IMG/VR virus record: IMGVR_UViG_3300025154_000385 | Span: 1 to 23,764 of that record | From: a virus | Strand: one strand, 5' to 3' | Length of the DNA: 23,764 nt | In this document: one piece after another, positions 1-7,557 of the stretch | How positions within the stretch are numbered: position 1 is the first letter of the stretch | How the letters are laid out: every line of letters starts with the position of its first letter | Translations under genes and position numbers: made by a program | The notes under the pieces: generated by a model | What the model saw: the letters and a program-made list of their open reading frames with translations, nothing else | Databases searched by the model: none | What the model was told of the DNA's origin: nothing

Positions 1-305
1 GGGAACTCATCGGCTAGACCGAGAAGTTCTATGTCCCCAAGCGGCGCATTCCAACAAACGCAAAGATCGTGGAGTGGCTCCATCGGAACTTCTTTCCCGC
101 TTCCATCGTGATAAACCCCAAACCACTGCATACATTCAGCGCACGGCCCGCTTGCGCTTACGCCTTCCATCCTCACAAAAGTATTCGCAGAATACGCCTT
201 CTCTGCTTTTCTTGCCCGCCCCGCCATTTCTAAAAGCGACGGCACAAGACCTTCCGGCCCCACATCCACAAACTCGACGGATAGGCTTATATTAAGCGGA
301 CTCAT
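1..305 (-). CDS. Hypothetical protein with two cysteine pairs, C-terminus cut by window edge
   Basis: An open minus-strand frame starts at the ATG at 303-305 and runs without a stop off the left edge, giving at least 101 residues. Its ATG overlaps the stop of the upstream gene (302-1018) in the arrangement ATGA, which is strong evidence for a real, translationally coupled gene. The visible protein begins MSPLNISLSVEF and has a CAEC pair near residues 55-58 followed by a CVC near 82-84, a spacing that could bind zinc. It follows the capsid and fibre genes, where phages usually keep head-completion or connector genes, but I do not recognise the family. It could equally be a small accessory protein. 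Confidence is high that it is coding and low for any role. Confidence 0.72.
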   Translation of the reverse strand, partial: MSPLNISLSVEFVDVGPEGLVPSLLEMAGRARKAEKAYSANTFVRMEGVSASGPCAECMQWFGVYHDGSGKEVPMEPLHDLCVCWNAPLGDIELLGLADEF

Positions 306-1018
306 CCCGTCGCGGCCTCAAGGTCTGGGGCTTCATGCCGACTTATTTGTTCCCCCGCCAAAATGTAGGCGGCATAATAAAGCCGTTCGGCAAATCGCGC
401 CACGTTCCTGACTGCCGCATCCACAGCCCCTTCAATTATTTTGCCCGCATTCTCATGCAAGTCTCTTGCGTTGGGCTGTCGCCGCAGCTCTGCAATCACC
501 GCGCCATAGATTCGGGCGGGGAGACCGTCAACAAAAAGCGAAATACCTTGTTCGACGGTCAGTCCTTCCGCGCCGCGAATTTCGGTCGCCTGTTTTTTTT
601 CTCCCTCGCTCAATTCCAGCGTGGCTGTTATTCCGGGAAGTTGATTCATGGCCCGCGCGAGATTCCCGCCGCGTGTCAAAAATGTTTTTCTGTGAGTTTC
701 CGCAACTCCTCGCTCAATTTCTCTCCGAAGATCAAAAAACAAACGTGCCCCGCTTGTCGCAATCGCGGTTTTGAAATTGTTGTCCCCTCTTAGCACACGC
801 TCCGCTTTGGTCTGCTCGATAGGTGTGAGAGGTTCCGGCTTTAGGAAAACTTTGAAGGCTGGGCGCAAAATAACGAGCGCAAGTGAGTTTTTGATCGCTG
901 TTGAAAATTTTGTGCCCAGCCCCAAAAGCCGTGCTTCATTGTCGGGCAGCGAGTGACCTTTGAAATCGTCACCGGCCTGTCGCACGGCGGCGATGAACTG
1001 TTGGGCCTTCTCATTCAT
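302..1018 (-). CDS. Hypothetical protein of the head-morphogenesis region
   Basis: A 238-residue soluble protein, rich in alanine, arginine and glutamate and probably mostly helical. I see no signal peptide, membrane segment or catalytic motif. The start ATG at 1018 follows a GAGGAG ribosome-binding site, nine bases away, that lies inside a short perfect palindrome at 1022-1035. It is downstream of the fibre-like gene with a 29-base gap, and its stop overlaps the start of the next gene as ATGA, so the two are probably translated together. Position suggests a structural or morphogenesis role, such as head-tail connection, but this is inference from gene order only. Plus-strand frames across this interval are shadows: they lack ribosome-binding sites and run against the uniform gene direction. 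Confidence 0.8.
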   Translation of the reverse strand: MNEKAQQFIAAVRQAGDDFKGHSLPDNEARLLGLGTKFSTAIKNSLALVILRPAFKVFLKPEPLTPIEQTKAERVLRGDNNFKTAIATSGARLFFDLRREIERGVAETHRKTFLTRGGNLARAMNQLPGITATLELSEGEKKQATEIRGAEGLTVEQGISLFVDGLPARIYGAVIAELRRQPNARDLHENAGKIIEGAVDAAVRNVARFAERLYYAAYILAGEQISRHEAPDLEAATG

Positions 1019-1021
1019 ATT

Positions 1022-1035
1022 CTGAGGCTCCTCAG
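1022..1035 (-). promoter_or_regulatory. Palindrome covering a ribosome-binding site
   Basis: CTGAGG at 1022-1027 and CCTCAG at 1030-1035 are exact reverse complements separated by two bases. On the transcribed strand the GAGGAG ribosome-binding site of the 238-residue gene lies inside this element. If it folds (opening the inner pair to make a realistic loop), it would partly hide that site. A protein-binding site is the alternative. The inverted repeat is directly visible; a regulatory role is inferred. Confidence 0.4.
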
Positions 1036-1047
1036 TCCACGCAAAGT

Positions 1048-2259
1048 TTACTCGAATATCACATACATGAATGCAATTGCCTCGGTCTCAGTCACCGGCG
1101 TGGTTCCATCAGCTTCATCAAAGGAATAGACAGCGAAAGAGCCCGCGCCGGGACTGACAACCCAACGACCCAAAGGAGCGCGTGTCGTGCTCAGGGGCAT
1201 AACCATAACTTCAGAATTGCCCGTGCAAGCCGCCGCCGTTGTGGTGTCTGAGCTTGTGCCACTATCAAAGGAGCCGCGAGTAGTGATAATGGCCCCCCAT
1301 TCTTGAGCGTCAATCTTGAGCGCCGCCCCGCGCAGAGTTCCAGAAGCCACCACGTCGTCTTGGCTCCCCACGCTTGTTGACAGGGATAGTAAATCGGTTG
1401 TCCCCGTTCCTCCATTTGCAATTGGTAAAGCCCCGGTAATCGCTGCGCTTTGATTCAGAGCGACCGCACCAAATCCGATTGATGTACCGCTCCGCCGCAG
1501 CACTTGATTGTCCGAGCTAGCCGCGATAGATGCGTTATCAGCCGTCGAAGCCCCCGTCACGCCAAGCACCGACCGCGCAGAGCCTTGGGTGAGATTCGCA
1601 AACGGAAGGTCGCCGGTGACATCGGTTGTCAAATCTACCATCCCCGATCCTACGCCTCCTAGCGTCGGGGCTACTGCAACTCCCCCCGCCTGACTCCCCG
1701 CATCGCTCAGTGTCAACACGAGGTCGGTCGGAGCCGCCATTTGCTGCCCGTAAAGATAGATCGCAGGAATGGCGATTGTGATTGTATCTCCTTCGTGCCA
1801 GCTATTGCCCGCCGAAGCGGACGTTGCAAAATCAGCCGTCGCCACGCCGTCGGTAAACGTCGGCTTAGGCGCGACTGAATAAGCGGGATTAAAAACCCCC
1901 GACCCGCTATCCGAGATCGTCCAGCTCGTCGGCGTCTGCCAGTCAAGAGCGGTCATCGCATTTCCGTCGGCGTCTGTGACGGTCAGAGTAATGGTTCGCG
2001 TGGCTCCGGCATTGGCTTCAACGGACGTTACCACATCGTCAATCGTAGTGTTTTGCCGGAAGTCTCCCCGCGCCCCGGAAGCAACAGCTTGGAGGAAATT
2101 CGCCCCATCCCCATCATGCCAGAAACCATACTGATTAAGGACAACGGCGGCGGCTTCATCCGCTCCCGGCTCGGCTGCTTGCGTTTGAATTGTGAAGAAA
2201 GAAAAGACGGCGGCGAATAAAAACGCCATGAGCCGTCCGTGAGTTGTAAACCCCTTCAT
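1048..2259 (-). CDS. Fibre-like structural protein with N-terminal signal peptide
   Basis: A 403-residue protein. Residues 1-28 look like a signal peptide: basic start, hydrophobic core around MAFLFAAVFSFFTI, then TQAAEP. After this come glycine, serine and threonine rich beta-type segments. Residues about 60-185 resemble an immunoglobulin-like or beta-sandwich region. Residues about 205-300 contain motifs common in phage tail and head fibres, for example GDLPFANLTQGSARSVLG and GALPIANGGTGTTD. The extreme C-terminus is a compact region ending AIAFMYVIFE. The ATG follows AGAGGGAG. The gene lies two genes after the capsid gene rather than in a tail block, so a head fibre or decoration protein is possible. 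A cleavable secretion signal is unusual for a virion protein assembled in the cytoplasm. A membrane anchor or a chance hydrophobic start cannot be excluded. Confidence 0.7.
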   Translation of the reverse strand: MKGFTTHGRLMAFLFAAVFSFFTIQTQAAEPGADEAAAVVLNQYGFWHDGDGANFLQAVASGARGDFRQNTTIDDVVTSVEANAGATRTITLTVTDADGNAMTALDWQTPTSWTISDSGSGVFNPAYSVAPKPTFTDGVATADFATSASAGNSWHEGDTITIAIPAIYLYGQQMAAPTDLVLTLSDAGSQAGGVAVAPTLGGVGSGMVDLTTDVTGDLPFANLTQGSARSVLGVTGASTADNASIAASSDNQVLRRSGTSIGFGAVALNQSAAITGALPIANGGTGTTDLLSLSTSVGSQDDVVASGTLRGAALKIDAQEWGAIITTRGSFDSGTSSDTTTAAACTGNSEVMVMPLSTTRAPLGRWVVSPGAGSFAVYSFDEADGTTPVTETEAIAFMYVIFE

Positions 2260-2274
2260 TTTTTTCTCCCTCTG

Positions 2275-2583
2275 CTACGGTTTTCCAAACATTTTGCGAA
2301 TTGCCGCCATGCTATCTGTGCAAGCCTCTTGATGCGATTTAATGAACTCCGCCGTCTCTGGATCGGCTGCGGTAAGCGTCGGCGGTATTCGTAGCGTCTC
2401 CGCCACGATGTTTTGAACCAACCGGCGATCCTGCATGATCGTCTGTCCGGCTTGATTTTTGAACCGGAGGATTCCATCCCAAGCCTTAACCGCTTCAGGC
2501 GGTTTCGCTTCCGGGGGCTTGACTTCCGGCGGTTTTTCCTCTGGCGGCTTTACGCCGGTCGCTTCTTTGTCTGCTTTTCCCAT
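2275..2583 (-). CDS. Small protein with N-terminal KPPE repeats
   Basis: A 102-residue protein whose first third is a proline/glutamate-rich linker: GVKPPEEKPPEVKPPEAKPP, four KPPE units at about five-residue spacing encoded by imperfect 15-bp DNA repeats. The remaining two thirds look globular and helical (LRFKNQAGQTIMQDRRLVQN onwards) and end in FGKP. The ATG is preceded by GAGGTGAAAC. It sits directly downstream of the major capsid gene and upstream of the fibre-like gene, which fits a minor head or capsid-associated protein with a flexible tether. I do not recognise the family and no enzymatic residues are apparent. The stop is 15 bases before the fibre gene start, so the genes are probably co-transcribed. 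Confidence 0.75.
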   Translation of the reverse strand: MGKADKEATGVKPPEEKPPEVKPPEAKPPEAVKAWDGILRFKNQAGQTIMQDRRLVQNIVAETLRIPPTLTAADPETAEFIKSHQEACTDSMAAIRKMFGKP

Positions 2584-2604
2584 GTTTCACCTCGGAGATT
2601 TTGA

Positions 2605-2637
2605 GGCGGGAAAGATGCGCTCCCCCGCCCCATCTTT
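2605..2637 (-). promoter_or_regulatory. Two interleaved inverted repeats downstream of the capsid gene
   Basis: On the plus strand GGCGGG (2605-2610) pairs with CCCGCC (2624-2629), and AAAGATG (2611-2617) pairs with CATCTTT (2631-2637). The arms alternate, so the two helices compete or form only a strained pseudoknot. They lie in the 68-base gap between the capsid stop and the next start. No U-run follows on the transcribed strand, so this is not a standard terminator. An attenuator, RNA-processing site or mRNA-stabilising structure is plausible by inference. Confidence 0.45.
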
Positions 2638-2651
2638 TTTACATCACTCGA

Positions 2652-3551
2652 TTAAATCGCAATGTGAGCCGCAACAATGCGGGTCGTATGCGTCGCCTTG
2701 CGCCCGAAAACATTCAGGATTCGAGCCACGTCACCGAACTTCGTGGTATGGCGGAAAGTTTCAGGCGGCTTGATCTGCCCGGCGACGTCCACGGCGCTTT
2801 CGTGCATGAACAGCGCGTATGGCAGCGAATTCGATGTTGGGAGATTATTGCTTGGATAAACATCAAACCCCGACACGACATCCATTGCCCCCCGCGTAAG
2901 TGCGATTGAACGAATTGGGTCTGCCGCTTCAGTAATCGTAGCCGTCTTGACAACAGCCGCGCTTACTTCAGGCGGGACAACTGCGATACGTCCAGTATCA
3001 GGCACATCCAACTTGTCCAGCACTAGTTTCGCCTTAGCAAAAAGCGAAAGCGTGTAAAGTGACCCCGTCACTCCGGCCCCGGTGTAATCGCTGGTGCTGA
3101 GAATCTGATAAGGCACGAGAGTAATGCCCGTGGTCGCCCCGCCCCCGTATGTCGAGCCAAGCAGGGTTGTTCCGGCCTGCGACTGTGCAAGCGCCAGAAC
3201 ATTAGTCAGCGTGTTGGAAATCAGGGCGCTGACATAGTTGCGGATTGCCTGCGCCTCATCCGCCGTATTCGAGAACATCTGATTGATGTCGTAGAAAAGT
3301 TCCCCGATATAGCGAAATTGATCCACGGTCAAATCAGAAGTTGAGAATGCGGCGTTAGAATAGGTAAGGTCGCCAGTGCGATCCGAAAGAGTCTGCACGG
3401 TGGGAGCCGTGTAGGTCTTGATTTTGACGACGTTTCCGGGGAAAACATCGCCTTCATATTTTCGGCGAAAACGGGCGAGAACGCTCTGAGTATTTCCCCA
3501 CAACAGTTCCTCGAAGATGGTTGCCCACCGCGAGATGTCAAAGTCAGCCAT
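2652..3551 (-). CDS. Putative major capsid protein
   Basis: A 299-residue protein, the expected size for an HK97-fold major capsid subunit without a large prohead protease domain. It begins MADFDISRWATIFEELLWGN and continues through alternating beta-type and helical segments (VVKIKTYTAPTVQTLSDRTG; IRNYVSALISNTLTNVLALA), with a glycine/threonine-rich loop near the middle and a beta-rich C-terminal half ending in RKATHTTRIVAAHIAI. Gene order, portal then scaffold-like gene then this gene, is the classical arrangement of podovirus and siphovirus head modules and is the main support. The start has AAAGGA upstream, adjoining an inverted repeat at 3561-3580. I see no cysteine-rich or enzymatic motif. 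An alternative is a different abundant head protein, but no other gene here fits capsid better. Confidence 0.8.
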   Translation of the reverse strand: MADFDISRWATIFEELLWGNTQSVLARFRRKYEGDVFPGNVVKIKTYTAPTVQTLSDRTGDLTYSNAAFSTSDLTVDQFRYIGELFYDINQMFSNTADEAQAIRNYVSALISNTLTNVLALAQSQAGTTLLGSTYGGGATTGITLVPYQILSTSDYTGAGVTGSLYTLSLFAKAKLVLDKLDVPDTGRIAVVPPEVSAAVVKTATITEAADPIRSIALTRGAMDVVSGFDVYPSNNLPTSNSLPYALFMHESAVDVAGQIKPPETFRHTTKFGDVARILNVFGRKATHTTRIVAAHIAI

Positions 3552-3560
3552 GAGAATATC

Positions 3561-3580
3561 CTTTCAGGTTTTTCTGAAAG
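3561..3580 (-). promoter_or_regulatory. Inverted repeat just upstream of the capsid ribosome-binding site
   Basis: CTTTCAG (3561-3567) and CTGAAAG (3574-3580) are perfect reverse complements around a six-base loop. The 3' arm on the transcribed strand includes the AAAGGA ribosome-binding site of the capsid gene. The hairpin occupies most of the 40-base gap after the scaffold-like gene. It could gate translation, mark an RNase cleavage site or stabilise a capsid mRNA. The pairing is visible; its function is inferred. Confidence 0.5.
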
Positions 3581-3591
3581 GACTTTTCGGA

Positions 3592-4359
3592 CTACTTTTT
3601 TGCCGCTTTCTGCGCGTCGAGAGCCTTTTCAATCCCACCGGGCTTGAGGAGGTCTTGGGCTGAGAATGTCGTTTTGATAGCTCCGCCCTGTTGACTTCCG
3701 CCCCCGCCGCTTCCTGTGCTGGCGTTATCGGCGGGCTTTGCAAGATTGGGTTGTTCTTTGAGCCATCTCGCAAAATCGGCTTCGACAGAAAGAGGTTTCC
3801 CGTCGTCATCATAAGGTGTCGCCCAGTTACCGGTATCATCCAAAACTTTGACAGAAATCCCGCCATTCGCATTGGTTAAAAACTGACGTGTTGGTCGGAC
3901 AAATTGAGGAGCATAAGACCCTATAGCGTTCTCATAGGCATCGTTCTTAGAAACAACCCGCAGCAGGATATTTGTAATTTCCTTATCCTGCGCTATCTTT
4001 GTTATTTCCGCCTCACGCTGCTCGCGTTTCTCTATTTGTTTTTCAAGAGCCGCGATTCGTGCTGCTTGATCCTCTTTTTTAGGGTCTTTTTCAACGTCTT
4101 TTCCCTTTTGCATCTCCTGATAGTCAATCCACACATCATCAAAGTTTGCATGGCGATTCGGATCAAATTTCACGCCAAGTTTTCGAGCGGCCTTTTCAGC
4201 GTCTTGCTTGTGTCCGAGTCCTTTCAGTTTGTGCTCTAATGCCTTCAATTGCTCGGCTGTCAGGCCGCCGTCTGCCACGGTAGTTTCAGGAGCGCCCAGC
4301 TCCAGTGTTGCGGTAGTTGTTGAGGAAGTTTCCGCTGCTCCCTTGTCTTCATCCGGCAT
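3592..4359 (-). CDS. Putative scaffold protein
   Basis: A 255-residue, highly charged protein lying between portal and capsid genes, the usual place of the scaffold that templates procapsid assembly and then leaves or is degraded. The N-terminal 30 residues are acidic and low complexity. Residues about 33-50 (LTAEQLKALEHKLKGLGH) and about 85-120 (a K/E/R/Q-rich stretch including RIAALEKQIEKREQREAE) should form helices or coiled coil. A glycine-rich linker near residue 215 (STGSGGGGSQQGG) precedes a short helical C-terminal segment ending DAQKAAKK. A basic helical C-terminus that binds capsid protein is typical of scaffolds. The start has AAAGGGAG upstream. The assignment rests on composition and position rather than recognisable family motifs. 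Confidence 0.7.
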   Translation of the reverse strand: MPDEDKGAAETSSTTTATLELGAPETTVADGGLTAEQLKALEHKLKGLGHKQDAEKAARKLGVKFDPNRHANFDDVWIDYQEMQKGKDVEKDPKKEDQAARIAALEKQIEKREQREAEITKIAQDKEITNILLRVVSKNDAYENAIGSYAPQFVRPTRQFLTNANGGISVKVLDDTGNWATPYDDDGKPLSVEADFARWLKEQPNLAKPADNASTGSGGGGSQQGGAIKTTFSAQDLLKPGGIEKALDAQKAAKK

Positions 4360-4389
4360 GATTCAAAACTCCCTTTCGCAAATTTGTTA

Positions 4390-6018
4390 TCAGGCCAGAG
4401 CCGTCGCTGCCTCTTGACTCTCGGCCATTATTTCCTCTGTATCAGGCCCCGGCATTTCTGCAGAGCCACTTTCATCTTCTTGAACGACCGGCGCAATCTT
4501 CGCCCGCTCGCTCATGGCTTTTATGCGTAAATCAAAGTCGGCTTCGATTGCAAGTTTTTTCTCTTCGGAAAACATCGGATACTCAGGATCGGCATAAACA
4601 AACAGCCGTTCCTTTTCAACCCGATACGTCGGCGAATTGGGGACAGCCTGACTAACTAACGTAAGATCGTTTGCGCGCTCGCTCATCGTCTGGACATTAA
4701 AATCATTCGGGTAGGATACTTGAGTCATTCGTTCTCTTGCAACCCTAGTATCGCCGTCGGCCTCCCACAAGGCCCTGAAGTAGTGGACTCGCTGCTCGGC
4801 CCATTCGAGGCGGTCTGCCAGCGTTGAAAGGTCTTGATTCGTGGGCAGGTAGTCCCACGCCTTTGACACCCCGCTAGTCTCATCCGCGCCCGCGCCAACC
4901 TGTCGAACCAGCATCAAGTCAAAGAGCTGTTTGAGCAGAGAGTTTCGCTCCTGAATCAAAATCCTATAGGGCTGGCCGTTGGTTTCAAGCAGTGTCGGCG
5001 CGAATTTCGCATCAAGCGGGACGCCGATAAATCGCGTCGAGCCGAAAGCCAGTGTAGTCCCCGGCGCGGGCTGACCCGAAATACACGCCGTGCTAACAGC
5101 CGAGAGCCGCACATCTTCCTCAATCTCTGATTCGAGATTGTAGAGTCGCCATATCAAATCCCAGACATCTGCTATCCGCGACACGCCCTGCATGTGATCA
5201 ATCCGGCGGGAAGGCACATAGACAAACGGAATTTCATGCAGCCCGTGAATCTGTGAAGCGACAACCACTTCTAGACCCTGTGCGTCCACGCCGTAGCGCG
5301 TCCATCCTTGGCGTGTCCATATCACTATGCGTTTAGTACTTTCGGCAGTTCGCTCTTGATTCAGCGCGATGTCCGAGGGAATCCACTCACGGAGTTTAAG
5401 TTCCAGAAGATTCCCGCTCGCGTCAACGCGCCAGTCCATGATGTCCGATTTACGGAAAAATGAGACGAATGGCGCAAGGCCCCACTCCTGCTGCTGGGCG
5501 AGAGACTTAGGCCGCAGCACTTCGCCAGTCTTTGGGTCAATCGGCGCGGGTGGACGATCTACAAGAATCCCGCAACCTCCTTCGACTTCCGGCCACGGGA
5601 AAACCAGCTCGGCCATGAAGTTATCAAGTGACATCCCGCCGCGATTGCAGTTTTCCAGAAAGTTTTCTTCGGCCTTTTCATCGCTATCCACAAAGAAAGC
5701 CCGATTGATCGCCCCGGCCTTGAATATGGCCGCAACCTTCAACATTAGTAGCCGCGCCGCAAAATTCAGATAGGTCGCCCGCTGAACCCGCTCATAAAAA
5801 TGCAGAGGAACTTCTTCGGGGTGGCGAAAGAGATAGCCATGACAGGCCGCGTAAGAAAAAGTATTTTGGGGATCGTCTGGATTTTGTCGCGGGGGTGGAT
5901 TCAAGGTTTCGCCAGCCTTGATAACCGCATCACCGCCCAAATAAAAATCAGCTGCCCGCGCATCACGAGCCGCACAAGCACTTACGAAGGGATGAACTTG
6001 GTCAGTGATGACTCCCAC
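4390..6018 (-). CDS. Putative portal protein (DUF4055-like)
   Basis: I place the start at the GTG at 6018: it has AGGAG seven bases upstream and begins VGVITDQVHPFVSACAARDA, giving 542 residues. The longer open frame up to 6078 lacks a ribosome-binding site. The size, the position between large terminase and scaffold-like gene, and the character of the N-terminal part (YERVQRATYLNFAARLLMLK, then FFVDSDEKAEENFLENCNRG) resemble the DUF4055 group of phage portals. Portals form the dodecameric DNA-entry ring at one capsid vertex and dock the terminase. The middle contains beta-rich segments with tryptophans (EWIPSDIALNQERTAESTKR). The last third is helical and ends in an acidic alanine-rich tail. 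No tape-measure or head-closure fusion is apparent. Alternatives are few given size and context. Confidence 0.82.
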   Translation of the reverse strand: MGVITDQVHPFVSACAARDARAADFYLGGDAVIKAGETLNPPPRQNPDDPQNTFSYAACHGYLFRHPEEVPLHFYERVQRATYLNFAARLLMLKVAAIFKAGAINRAFFVDSDEKAEENFLENCNRGGMSLDNFMAELVFPWPEVEGGCGILVDRPPAPIDPKTGEVLRPKSLAQQQEWGLAPFVSFFRKSDIMDWRVDASGNLLELKLREWIPSDIALNQERTAESTKRIVIWTRQGWTRYGVDAQGLEVVVASQIHGLHEIPFVYVPSRRIDHMQGVSRIADVWDLIWRLYNLESEIEEDVRLSAVSTACISGQPAPGTTLAFGSTRFIGVPLDAKFAPTLLETNGQPYRILIQERNSLLKQLFDLMLVRQVGAGADETSGVSKAWDYLPTNQDLSTLADRLEWAEQRVHYFRALWEADGDTRVARERMTQVSYPNDFNVQTMSERANDLTLVSQAVPNSPTYRVEKERLFVYADPEYPMFSEEKKLAIEADFDLRIKAMSERAKIAPVVQEDESGSAEMPGPDTEEIMAESQEAATALA

Positions 6019-6102
6019 GAAAACTCCTCTTCTTACTTCTTGAGCACCGCAGCTACTCCCCGGTTCAAACCACGTCAAGGCTTTTCTTTTCTGGCGTTCA
6101 AT

Positions 6103-7554
6103 CTACCGAACCTGAATCGCCGTATAACCAAAAGGTGTTTTCAGCGCGTGGCGAATGAAGGTCGCGGCTTTCAGAATATCAATGTGCGCGTCGCGCTCGC
6201 CCCATTTCTTTAATTGCCAGTTGCGATGCGAGGCTATTTCGTAGCGCGTCTTTTCAAGTTGCCGGTTCACTTCGTCGTCAAGCGGGTTGCCATATCGCCG
6301 CTTCCAGAATTTGAGCGCCCCGGTCTTGACCATGCTCATAAATTCCCAGAGGTCTTGTGTCACGCTATCAGCCGTTGCCCGATATTCGACGAAGCGCGGG
6401 ATGTATTGTTTCATGGCGCGGCCCAATTGAGCGCCAATGCCCAGCACATCGCCAACGCCGTCACGAGGTCGCCAAGCCCAAGCCAGCCCCTCAGCGTCCT
6501 TGATCTGCCTGTCCATGCCTTGCCCCGTCCACCACTCTACATGGACAAGCCGGATCATGGGAAACCGCGCAACCTTTTTGTCCCAGAAGACGCGCCAGAA
6601 AAGAATTGCAGTAGAATCCTGCCACGGCTTTTCAACTCGCACATCTTCGCTCACGCGCTCAAGATCATCGTCACCCCCAACGTCATAGGTGATGACATAG
6701 TATGCCCCCGCAACAGGCCGTTCCTCATACTCAATATCAGAGTCCCACAGCGAATTGATTTCCGACTGCGAGAGAAATCCGCCGAGCGAGGCCACGGATT
6801 TGAGAAGATACTGAGTCTGGATAACCGGGTGATCTTCGCCGCCCTTGTCGCGCACAACTGCCTCGTAGTGGCTTCGATATTGCGGGCGGTATTCAATCCA
6901 CAGCGGGGCGGGCAGGACGATGTTTTTCTCAGGGAAACCCAGCTCCTCGTTGCGCTTCATCGCCTGCTCAATCATAGAATCGCCATCGGAAGCGACGCCG
7001 GAAAAGATAGTCGCGCCGTCGGTATCGGCTGTCATCGGGCGGAAAATTTTCTCATAGACAGCCTGATCGAAATCCTGCGCCTCGTCAACATCGAGAACGT
7101 GCGCGGTCTTGCCTTTTGAAAAGGTGTCTTCGGAAAGAAATCTCACACGAGCCGCGCCGAGCCGGGTGTCCAGTGTACCGCCGCGCCTGCATTGCCAAAG
7201 GGGGCGGTCGTTTGCGGCATGTGCCAAGGGGTCGAGGGAAAGCAGAAGTTCAAGGCGCTCCATTGAGGTCAGACACGAATCAATCGTCGGGGCCGCGCCG
7301 ATCCACTGGGGCTGATCTTTACGCCGCGCGTTTTTTATCAGCCAGCGTTCCTGTCCAGTTCCCTTGCATTCGTTTTTCGCCGTCTGTCGGGCGGTCATAA
7401 TGCAGAGCGGACGGCCTTGGTGGTTGTGAATATGATTTTCGATTGCGCGGACGATACTGATTTGCAATGGCCTGAGCGGACGCTGCATCAAGGCTTCGCG
7501 GTGATACTCCGGTGAGCGCAGCGCAAAATCAATCAGGGATTCAAGGGTGAGCAT
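6103..7554 (-). CDS. terL: Terminase large subunit (packaging ATPase-nuclease)
   Basis: A 483-residue protein with the two-domain layout of phage large terminases, which pump DNA into the procapsid using ATP and cut the concatemer. The Walker A position is TARQTAKNE at residues 54-62, in which an alanine replaces the usual glycine before the lysine. Walker B is HVLDVDEAQDF at about 152-162, with the catalytic glutamate after the aspartate. The coupling segment is ATIFSGVAS at about 181-189. The nuclease domain starts with YYVITYDVGGDDD near 285-297, whose aspartate would be the first metal ligand. The RLVHVEWWTGQG segment is a further core strand. It starts three bases after the small terminase stop with no strong ribosome-binding site, so translational coupling is likely. 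The portal gene follows. Confidence 0.93.
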   Translation of the reverse strand: MLTLESLIDFALRSPEYHREALMQRPLRPLQISIVRAIENHIHNHQGRPLCIMTARQTAKNECKGTGQERWLIKNARRKDQPQWIGAAPTIDSCLTSMERLELLLSLDPLAHAANDRPLWQCRRGGTLDTRLGAARVRFLSEDTFSKGKTAHVLDVDEAQDFDQAVYEKIFRPMTADTDGATIFSGVASDGDSMIEQAMKRNEELGFPEKNIVLPAPLWIEYRPQYRSHYEAVVRDKGGEDHPVIQTQYLLKSVASLGGFLSQSEINSLWDSDIEYEERPVAGAYYVITYDVGGDDDLERVSEDVRVEKPWQDSTAILFWRVFWDKKVARFPMIRLVHVEWWTGQGMDRQIKDAEGLAWAWRPRDGVGDVLGIGAQLGRAMKQYIPRFVEYRATADSVTQDLWEFMSMVKTGALKFWKRRYGNPLDDEVNRQLEKTRYEIASHRNWQLKKWGERDAHIDILKAATFIRHALKTPFGYTAIQVR

Positions 7555-7557
7555 CGG

